This document shows, piece after piece, positions 1 to 5,950 of a DNA stretch of 6,785 bases. The DNA comes from Pseudomonadota bacterium. GTDB lineage: Bacteria > Pseudomonadota > Alphaproteobacteria > Micropepsales > Micropepsaceae. A program made the translations under genes and the position numbers. The stretch covers positions 1-6,785 of the forward strand of contig JAKBAU010000199.1 of assembly GCA_021808875.1 (NCBI GenBank), written 5' to 3'. The notes under the pieces were generated by a model. It saw nothing but the letters and a program-made list of their open reading frames with translations. It ran no database searches and was not told the DNA's origin. Each line of letters opens with the position of its first letter. Position 1 is the first letter of the stretch.

Positions 1-1098
1 GACCGCCCAGAGGCCCGCAAGCGAGCTGCGCCCGCAGTCATCAACGGCAATACCGCCCATATGGTAGTGGGCCGCCGGAGCTACCGGAATTGGCATGGTG
101 ACAGGATCGATGCCCGCTGCCGTACAGGCGCCATAAACGGTCGGGAAACGCTCTGCAAAAGATCTCCCGATGGCATTGCGGCAATCGAGAAAGACGCTGT
201 GGCCCTGGGCGATTTCGCGGTGCATCGCCCGGGCAACCACGTCCCGTGGTGCCAGCTCGAGCCCATCATGGACGCTGCTCATGATGCGCCGGCCGCTCTC
301 GTCGATGAGATGTGCACCAGCTCCGCGCAAGGCTTCGGTGGCAAGTGGCGCCGGATCGCGTCCGACGGCGATGGCCGTGGGATGAAACTGCACGAATTCG
401 GCATCGGCGATACGGGCACCAGCGCGAGCCGCCATGCCCAGGCCCTGGCCGCGGGCTTCTGGCGGATTGGTGGTGACGGCAAAGAGTGAGCCAAGCCCGC
501 CACTGGCGAGAACAATGGCCTGGGCGCGCAGCAGCATCAGCCGACTTCTCGGGCCACTGCCGGCGCGCACGAAAAGGCCAACAGCGCGGCCATTTTCGAG
601 CGCCAGATCGAGGGCATGAAAGCCCTCCAGCAGTCGTACCGAAGCGCAGCCCTGGGCGGCGCGGGCAAGATTGCGTGTAACTTCCGCACCGGCGCGATCG
701 CCGGCGACATGGACGATGCGGGCTGCGCTGTGTGCCGCTTCGCGACCCACACTGAGCCGGCCGTTGGCGCTGCGATCAAAGGGAACACCGAGCTCGACCA
801 GATCGGCGATGCGCGCGGCAGCGTCGCGCGTGACCAGTTCGGCGATGCGTGTATCGCAGATCCCTGCACCAGCCGCGACAGTGTCCGCACAATGGGCGAG
901 CCAGCTGTCACCTTCGGCCACGGCGGCGGCAATCCCGCCCTGGGCCCAGGCACTCGATCCGGCTTCACCTGCTGGGGTATTTGCGAGCACGAAGGCGGGA
1001 TAAGGCGCCAGCTTGAGCGCGGTGAAGAGGCCGGCGATCCCGGCGCCGAGGATCAGGGCGCCGGGAAGATCGACAATGTTGTCGTGTTCCTGGGCCAT
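1..1098 (-). CDS. nadB: L-aspartate oxidase NadB (C-terminus cut by window edge)
   Basis: FAD-dependent cytoplasmic oxidase that converts L-aspartate to iminoaspartate, the first step of de novo NAD synthesis; the unstable product passes to NadA. Translating from the ATG at 1098 gives 366 uninterrupted codons to the window edge. Visible features: dinucleotide-binding GAGIAGL at residues 18-24, the FAD-contacting SSAWAQGGIA at 48-57, EFVQFHPT at 234-241 with the substrate-site His239, the TEALRGAGA stretch at 254-262, catalytic-type Arg290 in APRDVVARAM, and HYHMGG at 344-349. These match the fumarate reductase/NadB flavoprotein fold, and the order and spacing fit NadB rather than SdhA/FrdA. 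Family members are about 510-540 residues, so the helical C-terminal domain lies outside the window. The start is 6 bp past the nadA stop and has no clear Shine-Dalgarno sequence, which suggests translational coupling to nadA. Confidence 0.96.
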   Translation of the reverse strand, partial: MAQEHDNIVDLPGALILGAGIAGLFTALKLAPYPAFVLANTPAGEAGSSAWAQGGIAAAVAEGDSWLAHCADTVAAGAGICDTRIAELVTRDAAARIADLVELGVPFDRSANGRLSVGREAAHSAARIVHVAGDRAGAEVTRNLARAAQGCASVRLLEGFHALDLALENGRAVGLFVRAGSGPRSRLMLLRAQAIVLASGGLGSLFAVTTNPPEARGQGLGMAARAGARIADAEFVQFHPTAIAVGRDPAPLATEALRGAGAHLIDESGRRIMSSVHDGLELAPRDVVARAMHREIAQGHSVFLDCRNAIGRSFAERFPTVYGACTAAGIDPVTMPIPVAPAAHYHMGGIAVDDCGRSSLAGLWAV

Positions 1099-1104
1099 GG
1101 CCGG

Positions 1105-2163
1105 TCAGGCCGCTGCTTTTGCCATGGGGCGTGTCGGCACGGCCAACATACGTTCCACCGCGGCCCGCGCCCTTTTGGCGACGGCGTCATCAACGGTCAC
1201 CTCGTGTTCCATGTTTTCCAAGGCGCAGAGAATGGTTTCAAGCGTGATCCGCTTCATATGCGGACACAGATTGCACGGGCGCACGAACTCGACATCGGGA
1301 TATTCGGCAGCAACGTTGTCGCTCATGGAGCATTCGGTGACCATCACTACCCGCGCAGGCCGGTGGGTGCCGACATAGCCGATCATGGCGGCGGTGGAGC
1401 CTGCGAAATCGGCTTCGTCAATGACTTCGGGCGGACACTCAGGGTGGGCGAGAATGACGATGCCGGGATTGGTAGCGCGATAGCCACGTAGTTCGGCGGC
1501 GGTGAAACGCTCGTGAACTTCACAGCGCCCCTTCCACGCGATGATCCGGACAGCGGTTTTGCGCGCGACATTGGCGGCCAGATATTCATCCGGGATCATG
1601 ATCACCTGATCCACACCCCAGGCCCGGGCGATGTCTTCCACCACCGCCACGGCATTGGAGGAGGTGCAACAGATGTCGCTCTCGGCTTTGACCTCGGCGG
1701 ACGTGTTGACATAGGTGACCACCGGGCGACCTGGATATTTCTGTTTAAGCAGCCGCACATCCGCAGCAGTGACCGAGGCGGCGAGCGAACAGCCAGCCCG
1801 AGGATCGGGAATGAGAACGGTCTTGTCGGGCGAGAGGATCTTGGCCGTTTCGGCCATGAAATGCACACCGGCCTGCACGATGACCTTGGCATCGGTCTTG
1901 GCGGCTTCACGCGCCAGCTGCAGCGAATCGCCGACAAAGTCAGCGACGCCATGATAGATCTGCGGCGTCATGTAATTGTGGGCGAGGATCACCGCATTTT
2001 TCTGTTTCTTGAGTGCATTGATGGCTGCGATGTAGGGCGCGTGCACCGGCCATTCGATCGCGGGTATGACATGGGCAAGGCGGTCATAGGCGTCGCGGGT
2101 CGCCGCCGCCACTGCCGGGGTATAGGCCCGGGACTGAGGTCCTCCTGTCGTGACACGGTCCAT
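1105..2163 (-). CDS. nadA: Quinolinate synthase NadA
   Basis: Cytoplasmic [4Fe-4S] enzyme of 352 residues that condenses iminoaspartate with dihydroxyacetone phosphate to give quinolinate. The three pseudo-symmetric domains can be followed: [20 protein letters not shown] at 61-80; AGCSLA with cluster ligand Cys125; [13 protein letters not shown] at 151-163; CCTSSNAV at 165-172; HPECP with ligand Cys243; TECSMSDN at 277-284; and CNLCPHMK at 297-304, where Cys300 is the probable third ligand. Length agrees with the family (about 350). The start at 2163 is supported by a strong AGGGAGG at 2169-2175, 5 bp before the ATG. A predicted promoter and a palindromic operator lie just upstream. It is the first gene of a nadA-nadB transcription unit, with only 6 bp to nadB. 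The C-terminal Lys/Ala-rich tail looks unstructured. Confidence 0.98.
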   Translation of the reverse strand: MDRVTTGGPQSRAYTPAVAAATRDAYDRLAHVIPAIEWPVHAPYIAAINALKKQKNAVILAHNYMTPQIYHGVADFVGDSLQLAREAAKTDAKVIVQAGVHFMAETAKILSPDKTVLIPDPRAGCSLAASVTAADVRLLKQKYPGRPVVTYVNTSAEVKAESDICCTSSNAVAVVEDIARAWGVDQVIMIPDEYLAANVARKTAVRIIAWKGRCEVHERFTAAELRGYRATNPGIVILAHPECPPEVIDEADFAGSTAAMIGYVGTHRPARVVMVTECSMSDNVAAEYPDVEFVRPCNLCPHMKRITLETILCALENMEHEVTVDDAVAKRARAAVERMLAVPTRPMAKAAA

Positions 2164-2168
2164 AGCCG

Positions 2169-2175
2169 CCTCCCT
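2169..2175 (-). promoter_or_regulatory. Ribosome binding site of nadA
   Basis: AGGGAGG on the minus strand, 5 bp before the ATG at 2163. It is a near-consensus Shine-Dalgarno sequence and fixes the start of nadA. It begins 2 bp downstream of operator 1, so a protein bound to the operator DNA would sit right at the 5' end of the transcript. Confidence 0.8.
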
Positions 2176-2176
2176 A

Positions 2177-2197
2177 TTATGCTCTAATTGAGCATAA
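2177..2197. promoter_or_regulatory. Operator 1, probable NadQ site over the nadA promoter
   Basis: A perfect inverted repeat with 8-bp arms: TTATGCTC, a 5-bp AT-rich centre, then GAGCATAA. It overlaps the last base of the predicted nadA -10 hexamer and covers the expected transcription start, the classic place for a repressor. A diverged second copy lies upstream. NAD regulators such as NrtR and NadQ are known to bind palindromes ahead of NAD genes, and a NadQ-family gene is in this window, so NadQ is the likely ligand. The palindrome is seen directly; assignment to NadQ is inferred. Confidence 0.75.
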
Positions 2198-2224
2198 ATA
2201 TAGTCCGAAATAACCGGCCTTCAA
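2197..2224 (-). promoter_or_regulatory. Predicted nadA promoter (sigma-70 type)
   Basis: On the minus strand, TTGAAG (2219-2224) is followed after 16 bp by TATATT (2197-2202), a 4/6 and a 5/6 match to the -35 and -10 consensus. The transcription start would fall near 2190, inside operator 1, leaving a leader of about 27 nt that carries the nadA ribosome binding site. Found by eye, with no experimental support. Confidence 0.55.
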
Positions 2225-2246
2225 GCAGCCGGCCCCTGTGACCCGA

Positions 2247-2267
2247 ATATGCTACAGTTGAGCATAA
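2247..2267. promoter_or_regulatory. Operator 2, second copy of the nadA palindrome
   Basis: Matches operator 1 at 17 of 21 positions in the same orientation. The right arm TGAGCATAA is intact; the left arm is reduced to TATGCT, leaving perfect 6-bp arms (TATGCT/AGCATA). Its centre is 70 bp from the centre of operator 1. It could serve as a second NadQ site allowing cooperative or looped repression of nadA, control an upstream nadA promoter (TTGACG at 2271-2276 abuts it), or act on the divergent amidohydrolase gene whose ATG is about 110 bp away. Confidence 0.6.
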
Positions 2268-2291
2268 ATCCGTCAAGCGAAAATATCTCCA

Positions 2292-2315
2292 GCCCAGCGC
2301 CTGCGGCGCCAGGGC
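2292..2315. repeat. GC-rich hairpin in the divergent control region
   Basis: GCGCC-TGC-GGCGC (2297-2309) is a perfect 5-bp stem with a 3-nt loop. It is flanked by GCCC (2292-2295) and GGGC (2312-2315), which would extend the stem past a small bulge. There is no T-run, so it does not look like an intrinsic terminator. It could be an mRNA leader structure if the amidohydrolase is transcribed from further upstream, or a chance effect of high GC. Confidence 0.3.
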
Positions 2316-2321
2316 GCGGCG

Positions 2322-2378
2322 TTGACTTCCGCAAGCCCTTAGGGGCGAATTGGCGTTCGCAACGACGAGGGATTTTTT
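2322..2378 (+). promoter_or_regulatory. Possible promoter and ribosome binding site of the amidohydrolase
   Basis: TTGACT at 2322-2327 is a good -35 hexamer, but no convincing -10 follows at 16-18 bp (the best is around GCGAAT at 2345-2350), so the promoter is tentative. A 12-bp palindrome GCCCTTAGGGGC (2335-2346) lies in the spacer and start of the -10 region. GAGGG at 2367-2371, 7 bp before the ATG at 2379, is a credible Shine-Dalgarno sequence. Confidence 0.35.
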
Positions 2379-3587
2379 ATGGATCGACAGGACAGCCGGC
2401 TTTGGGTGGAAATGGGCGAAAATCTCTTGGGTGAGGCCATCCAGCTGCGGCGGACGATCCACGAGGAACCCGAACAGGGGCTGTTCAATCCCAAGACCTC
2501 GGCCAAGGCCAAGGCGGCTCTGTCCGGCCTGCCCCTCGAATACCGCGAAGGGCCCTCAACCTCTGGATTTATTGCCGTGCTCAAGGGGCCGGCTAATGGC
2601 CGCACGGTGCTGCTGCGTGGGGACACCGACGCCCTGCCACTGACCGAAGAGACTGGCCTGCCGTTCTCCTCGCGCCATCCTGGGTCGATGCATGCCTGTG
2701 GTCACGACACCCATGTTGCCATGCTGGTTGGGGCGGCCAAGGCGCTCTGCGCTCATCGCGACCGCCTCGCGGGCACTGTCTACTTTATGTTTCAGCCGGG
2801 TGAGGAAGGCCATCATGGTGCCCGCGAAATGCTCAAGGACGGCATCATCAATCCCTTGCCGGATGCTGCCTTCGCACTGCATGTGACCCCCAACGTGCCG
2901 TCGGGGATTCTGGCCGGCAGGGCCGGCCCGCTGCTGGCTGCGGCCGACAAGATCAAGCTGAAGATCACCGGCAAAGGCGGGCATGCGTCCCAGCCACACA
3001 ATGCCGTTGACCCCATTCCGGTCGCCTGCGAGATCGTCATGGCTATGCAGGCTCTGGTGACCCGGCGCATCGAAGCCTTCGATCCGGTGATCATGACCAT
3101 TGCCCGCATCACCGCGGGTACCACCAACAACATCATTCCGGAAGTGGCCGAACTCGAAGGTACTATCCGAAGTTTCTCCAAAGTCTCGCGCGCCAACGCC
3201 CATGAGGGCCTCAAACGCCTGGTTAGCCATATCGCGGCCGCACATTTGTGCGAAGCCGAGCTTGAGATCGAACCTGGGTTTCCGGTCACCATCTGCGATG
3301 AACGCGCCGCCCGCCTTGGTCGCAAGGTTGCCAGCGAGCTTTTTGGCGAGGCCGGCTGGATGACAATGCCGGCTCCGATCATGGGCGCCGAAGATTTTTC
3401 CTACGTCCTCAATGAAGTGCCAGGTGCCATGTATTTTCTGGGCGCCACGCCAGAGGGCGGGGATTTCCGCTCCTGCTGCGCTTTGCATTCCAACCGCGTG
3501 CTCCTCGATGAGCAGGCAATGGCGCGTGGCATTGCCATGCATTGTGCGATGGCCGAGCGATTTTTGAGTGACGGTTGGGCGGAATAA
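2379..3587 (+). CDS. M20 family amidohydrolase/aminoacylase (hippurate hydrolase-like)
   Basis: Predicted cytoplasmic zinc- or manganese-dependent hydrolase of 402 residues that would cleave an amide bond, typically an N-acyl amino acid; the true substrate cannot be read from the sequence. The M20 plan is complete: LRGDTDALP at 79-87, metal-binding ACGHDTH at 106-112 (Cys107, His109), FQPGEEGHHGA with Glu142/Glu143, His168 in ALHV, a dimerisation (lid) domain at about 185-295 containing GKGGHASQPHNAVDP (199-212), MGAEDFSYV at 335-343, and the late metal ligand His370 in ALHSNRVLLDE. The pattern is the M20D group (HipO, IAA-amino-acid hydrolase-like) rather than DapE or ArgE. There is no signal peptide. 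It is divergent from nadA, with two palindromic operators between them, and ends 3 bp from the convergent nadQ. A role linked to NAD is possible but unproven. Confidence 0.92.
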   Translation: MDRQDSRLWVEMGENLLGEAIQLRRTIHEEPEQGLFNPKTSAKAKAALSGLPLEYREGPSTSGFIAVLKGPANGRTVLLRGDTDALPLTEETGLPFSSRHPGSMHACGHDTHVAMLVGAAKALCAHRDRLAGTVYFMFQPGEEGHHGAREMLKDGIINPLPDAAFALHVTPNVPSGILAGRAGPLLAAADKIKLKITGKGGHASQPHNAVDPIPVACEIVMAMQALVTRRIEAFDPVIMTIARITAGTTNNIIPEVAELEGTIRSFSKVSRANAHEGLKRLVSHIAAAHLCEAELEIEPGFPVTICDERAARLGRKVASELFGEAGWMTMPAPIMGAEDFSYVLNEVPGAMYFLGATPEGGDFRSCCALHSNRVLLDEQAMARGIAMHCAMAERFLSDGWAE

Positions 3588-3590
3588 GGC

Positions 3591-4544
3591 TCAGCGCCGC
3601 ATGCCGAGGCGCAGGCCCGGTGCCGGACGCTCGCTGAGCACTTCGCGGCGAAAGCGAAACAGCTCGGCCGGCCGGCCGCGGGTGCTGGCAGAGAGTTTTC
3701 CGGTGCGCTCGACCAGACCCTGACCTTCGACCAGGCGGCGGAAATTCTGTTTGTGCAGGCGCACGCCGGAGATCGCTTCGACGGTCCGCTGCAGCTCGAG
3801 CAAGGTAAAGGTGGAGGCCATCAGTTCGAACACCAACGGGCGATATTTCATCTTGCCGCGTAATCTTGCGATCGCCGTGGCGAGGATGCGGCGATGATCA
3901 AATATCATGCTGCGTCCGAGCGGGACCTTGGGCAGCTGAACATGGGCGCGACCATCGCGCGCGGCTTCCTCGACGAGGCCGGCTTCGTAAAGAAGCTCAT
4001 AGCGGTCGAGCACGCGTTCCTCGTCCCGGCCCGCGCCCATCGCGCCGAAACATAAGGTAACGCGCTGCCGGCGGGCAGCGACTTCGGCGGCGTCCCGACC
4101 TTTGCGGCAAAAACCATTGAGCGCGGGCAGAATGATGTCATCGAGGATGGGCGGACGGGTTTGGCGCCAGTCTTCCCACGGAAAATAAGCGTACCAGTTT
4201 TGCCACTGCGTCTGTGCCGCACGCCGGGCACCGGCCGCGCGCACCAGCGCGAGATAACCTACGGAGACCACGCGTGGCCCTTCATTTGGCTTGACCATAT
4301 GGCGTCCGCGATCGCCGAAAGTGTAAAGCTGCTCAGCATAATGCAGTTCCAGCAAGGTTTGCTGACGCACCCAGCTGCGCAGTCCACTTTCCAGTGTCCG
4401 ATGATCCAGCGGATCGAAGGGACCGAAGGGCAGGCCATCGGGTGTATCGGGATGGGTGACCGCGAGGACCCTTGGCACTTCCTCGGCGATGGAGACTATG
4501 GCCGCAGAAAGCCCGATGCGAACAACATCGGTGGTGCGGGCCAT
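3591..4544 (-). CDS. nadQ: NAD biosynthesis transcriptional regulator NadQ (Nudix-like sensor plus winged helix)
   Basis: A 317-residue regulator resembling the NrtR/NadQ group, which controls NAD synthesis genes in response to NAD-related nucleotides. The N-terminal Nudix-like domain (about 8-185) carries LELHYAEQLYTFGDRGR (65-81) and VVSVGYLALV (92-101), as seen in NrtR-type proteins. The catalytic Nudix box (GX5EX7REUXEEXGU) is absent, so a sensing rather than hydrolytic role is expected. The C-terminal winged-helix domain (about 235-300) shows VFELMASTFTLLELQR, the recognition-helix region LHKQNFRRLVEGQGLVE (263-279) and GRPAELFRF (290-298). The aromatic insert WQNWYAYFPWEDW (114-126) is typical of the COG4111 branch. 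The ATG shares one base with the upstream phosphatase stop (TGATG), so translation is coupled. No operator copy precedes the gene or its operon, which argues against autoregulation through that motif. NadQ is preferred over NrtR on overall pattern; no search was run. Confidence 0.85.
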   Translation of the reverse strand: MARTTDVVRIGLSAAIVSIAEEVPRVLAVTHPDTPDGLPFGPFDPLDHRTLESGLRSWVRQQTLLELHYAEQLYTFGDRGRHMVKPNEGPRVVSVGYLALVRAAGARRAAQTQWQNWYAYFPWEDWRQTRPPILDDIILPALNGFCRKGRDAAEVAARRQRVTLCFGAMGAGRDEERVLDRYELLYEAGLVEEAARDGRAHVQLPKVPLGRSMIFDHRRILATAIARLRGKMKYRPLVFELMASTFTLLELQRTVEAISGVRLHKQNFRRLVEGQGLVERTGKLSASTRGRPAELFRFRREVLSERPAPGLRLGMRR

Positions 4545-5068
4545 CAGAGCTCATCCAGAGCAAGAGGCAGCTCGACGCATTCGCCTTCGGCCACCACAAG
4601 ACCACGGCCCATGCTCTCTACTGCCCGTACCATGGCACCATCGCGACCAAGATGGATGTCGGCGTACCGTACCAAAAGTGCATTGGGATAGGCGTGCGGA
4701 GCTCGCCGCCTCATCGCGTTGGCGATGGTGATCTCGTGACCGGCACCTAGGCGCTGATTGAGCAGGATGAAGGCTGCAGCCATGGAACGGCTGATGCCCG
4801 CCCAGCAATGGACCAAAAGCGGCCTTTCCGCATTCCAGTTATCGGCAAAGGTAAGTATCGCCTCGACGTGGTCGGGGGCTGGCGGCTGCTCGGCGGTGGC
4901 AGGATCGCTGACATCGTTGACGGAGAGACGAAGATGGTGAAGCGGAGCTACGCCCTGGGGCGTTTCGATCATATGTTCAGGTGACAGCAAGGTGATCACG
5001 TGCGAGGGCTGGTAGCGCCGTATCCCAGCCTTGAGGGCCGAAAGCGGCGTCACGATGATCATACTCAT
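4544..5068 (-). CDS. Dual-specificity/tyrosine phosphatase-like protein
   Basis: A 174-residue cytoplasmic protein of the cysteine-based phosphatase superfamily. The P-loop HCWAGISRS (87-95) fits HCX5R(S/T), with nucleophile Cys88 and phosphate-binding Arg94. An upstream acidic stretch VNDVSDP (50-56) includes Asp52 and Asp55, either of which could be the general acid. The N-terminal half (SHVITLLSPEH, then HLRLSVND) follows the compact dual-specificity phosphatase fold without extra domains. The natural substrate is unknown: phosphoprotein, inositol phosphate and nucleotide-type phosphate are all possible. AAGGAGG at 5078-5084 lies 9 bp before the ATG at 5068 and favours this start over the ATG two codons further on. 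It is the middle gene of a three-gene unit, 57 bp after the HD hydrolase gene and overlapping nadQ by one base. Confidence 0.85.
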   Translation of the reverse strand: MSMIIVTPLSALKAGIRRYQPSHVITLLSPEHMIETPQGVAPLHHLRLSVNDVSDPATAEQPPAPDHVEAILTFADNWNAERPLLVHCWAGISRSMAAAFILLNQRLGAGHEITIANAMRRRAPHAYPNALLVRYADIHLGRDGAMVRAVESMGRGLVVAEGECVELPLALDEL

Positions 5069-5125
5069 GCGGGCGGGCCTCCTTGGGTGCTCGAGGTAAA
5101 CGAGACGGCCCCGATTGTCGATGCA

Positions 5126-5719
5126 TTATGCGAGGCGCTGAAAGCGCTCGAGAAACTGCGCCTGTGCCTGGTCGGGGGAGAGGGGCACGAGCCGCGGCAC
5201 CGCCAAGCCCTTGGGCGGGGCACCGAAGAACTTGGCAGCCTCGCTGCGGGAGAAGCCGGCAAGCTGGGTCGCCTCGTGATAGGCGCTAAGATGGTCAGCG
5301 CGCTTGATGAGGCCCAGAAGTTCGTTTGTGGGCTCCGCCGGCAAGCCAAAACGAATGTGAATGGCGCGGGCCAGGCGCAGCTCGAAATCCTTGTAGTTGA
5401 TCCCGACTGCAGCCTTGAAGGGGCTAATGAGATCGCCCACCACATATTCCGGGGCGTCGTGGAGGAGGGCGAGGAGCCGGCCCTGCCGGCTCAGCCGCGG
5501 TTTTAGCTCTCCGGTCAGCCGTTCGACGAGGACACAATGCTGCGCCACCGAGAAGGCGTGACTGCCCCGGGTCTGACCGTTCCAGCGCGCCACACGGGCA
5601 AGGCCATGGGCGATGTCCTCGATCTCCACATCGAGGGGCGAGGGATTGAGCAGGTCAAGGCGGCGTCCGCTCAGCATGCGCTGCCAGGCGCGCGGCGGTT
5701 GAGTTGGTAGCGTGCGCAT
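5126..5719 (-). CDS. HD-domain phosphohydrolase (YfbR-like)
   Basis: A 197-residue protein with the HD-superfamily metal site: His61 in SVAQHC, His87-Asp88 in LLHDAPEYVVGDLISPFK (86-102) and Asp142 in KRADH. The HDAPEYVVGDL...PFK stretch closely follows the HDASEVLTGDLPTPVK pattern of the 5'-deoxynucleotidase YfbR, so a nucleoside 5'-monophosphatase or related nucleotidase is the best guess. The N-terminal region (DLLNPSPLDVEIEDIAHGLARVARWNGQ) is common to an alphaproteobacterial subgroup of unknown substrate. GAGGG at 5723-5727 lies only 3 bp from the ATG at 5719, a rather short spacing, but no better start is seen. It is the first gene of the unit with the phosphatase and nadQ. I see no convincing promoter upstream. 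Confidence 0.85.
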   Translation of the reverse strand: MRTLPTQPPRAWQRMLSGRRLDLLNPSPLDVEIEDIAHGLARVARWNGQTRGSHAFSVAQHCVLVERLTGELKPRLSRQGRLLALLHDAPEYVVGDLISPFKAAVGINYKDFELRLARAIHIRFGLPAEPTNELLGLIKRADHLSAYHEATQLAGFSRSEAAKFFGAPPKGLAVPRLVPLSPDQAQAQFLERFQRLA

Positions 5720-5950
5720 GATCCCTCGCTAAGACAATGGTGCGGTTTACTAAATTGCCGGGCTCAGGGCGAGAGCTACGCCACGGGCAGGAACAGGGAA
5801 CGCCCAAAACCTCCATGGTTCAGCTAGAAGCACCTCACTTGGGTGTGGCGCCGCTGTTACGGATGCGAAAGGTACTGTTCTTGACTTGCACCAAAGATCG
5901 CGCGTTGCTGATGGGGCCAGTGTGGCGCGCGTCAACGACGGAGACCTTTC
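5720..5950. other. Divergent intergenic region between HD hydrolase and universal stress protein genes
   Basis: 231 bp with no supportable gene. It should hold the promoters of both flanking transcription units. On the plus strand an FNR-like half-symmetric sequence lies at 5881-5894, and GGAG at 5940-5943 serves the stress protein gene. On the minus strand I found no good -35/-10 pair for the HD hydrolase operon. No terminator, RNA gene or nadA-type operator is visible. Confidence 0.6.
5881..5894 (+). promoter_or_regulatory. Possible FNR/FixK-type box upstream of the stress protein gene
   Basis: TTGACTTGCACCAA matches the FNR/FixK consensus TTGAT-N4-ATCAA at 8 of 10 defined positions. It is centred about 63 bp before the ATG, so a start of transcription near 5929 would put it at -41.5, the usual activating position. 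TTGACT could equally be a plain sigma-70 -35 hexamer, although no good -10 follows. Two-domain stress proteins are often induced under low oxygen, which makes the site plausible but not established. Confidence 0.25.

Noticed and set aside
616..1491. A 291-codon open frame on the plus strand across nadB and the end of nadA
   Set aside because: It is antisense to two clearly recognised genes, its translation (Gly/His/Arg-rich) resembles no family I know, and such frames are common opposite GC-rich codons.
1513..2187. A 224-codon open frame on the plus strand opposite nadA
   Set aside because: Shadow of nadA: it is fully antisense, has a low-complexity Gly/Asp/His composition and runs into the nadA promoter.
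2556..3542. A 328-codon open frame on the minus strand opposite the amidohydrolase
   Set aside because: Antisense to a complete M20 enzyme with all metal ligands, and its translation has no recognisable domain.
4335..4341. AGCATAA, a half-site of the nadA palindrome, inside nadQ
   Set aside because: Only one arm is present, with no inverted partner at the right spacing, and it lies within coding sequence.
4611..4616. ATGCTC, a half-site inside the phosphatase gene
   Set aside because: It is a 6-bp match only, without the second arm, which is expected by chance.
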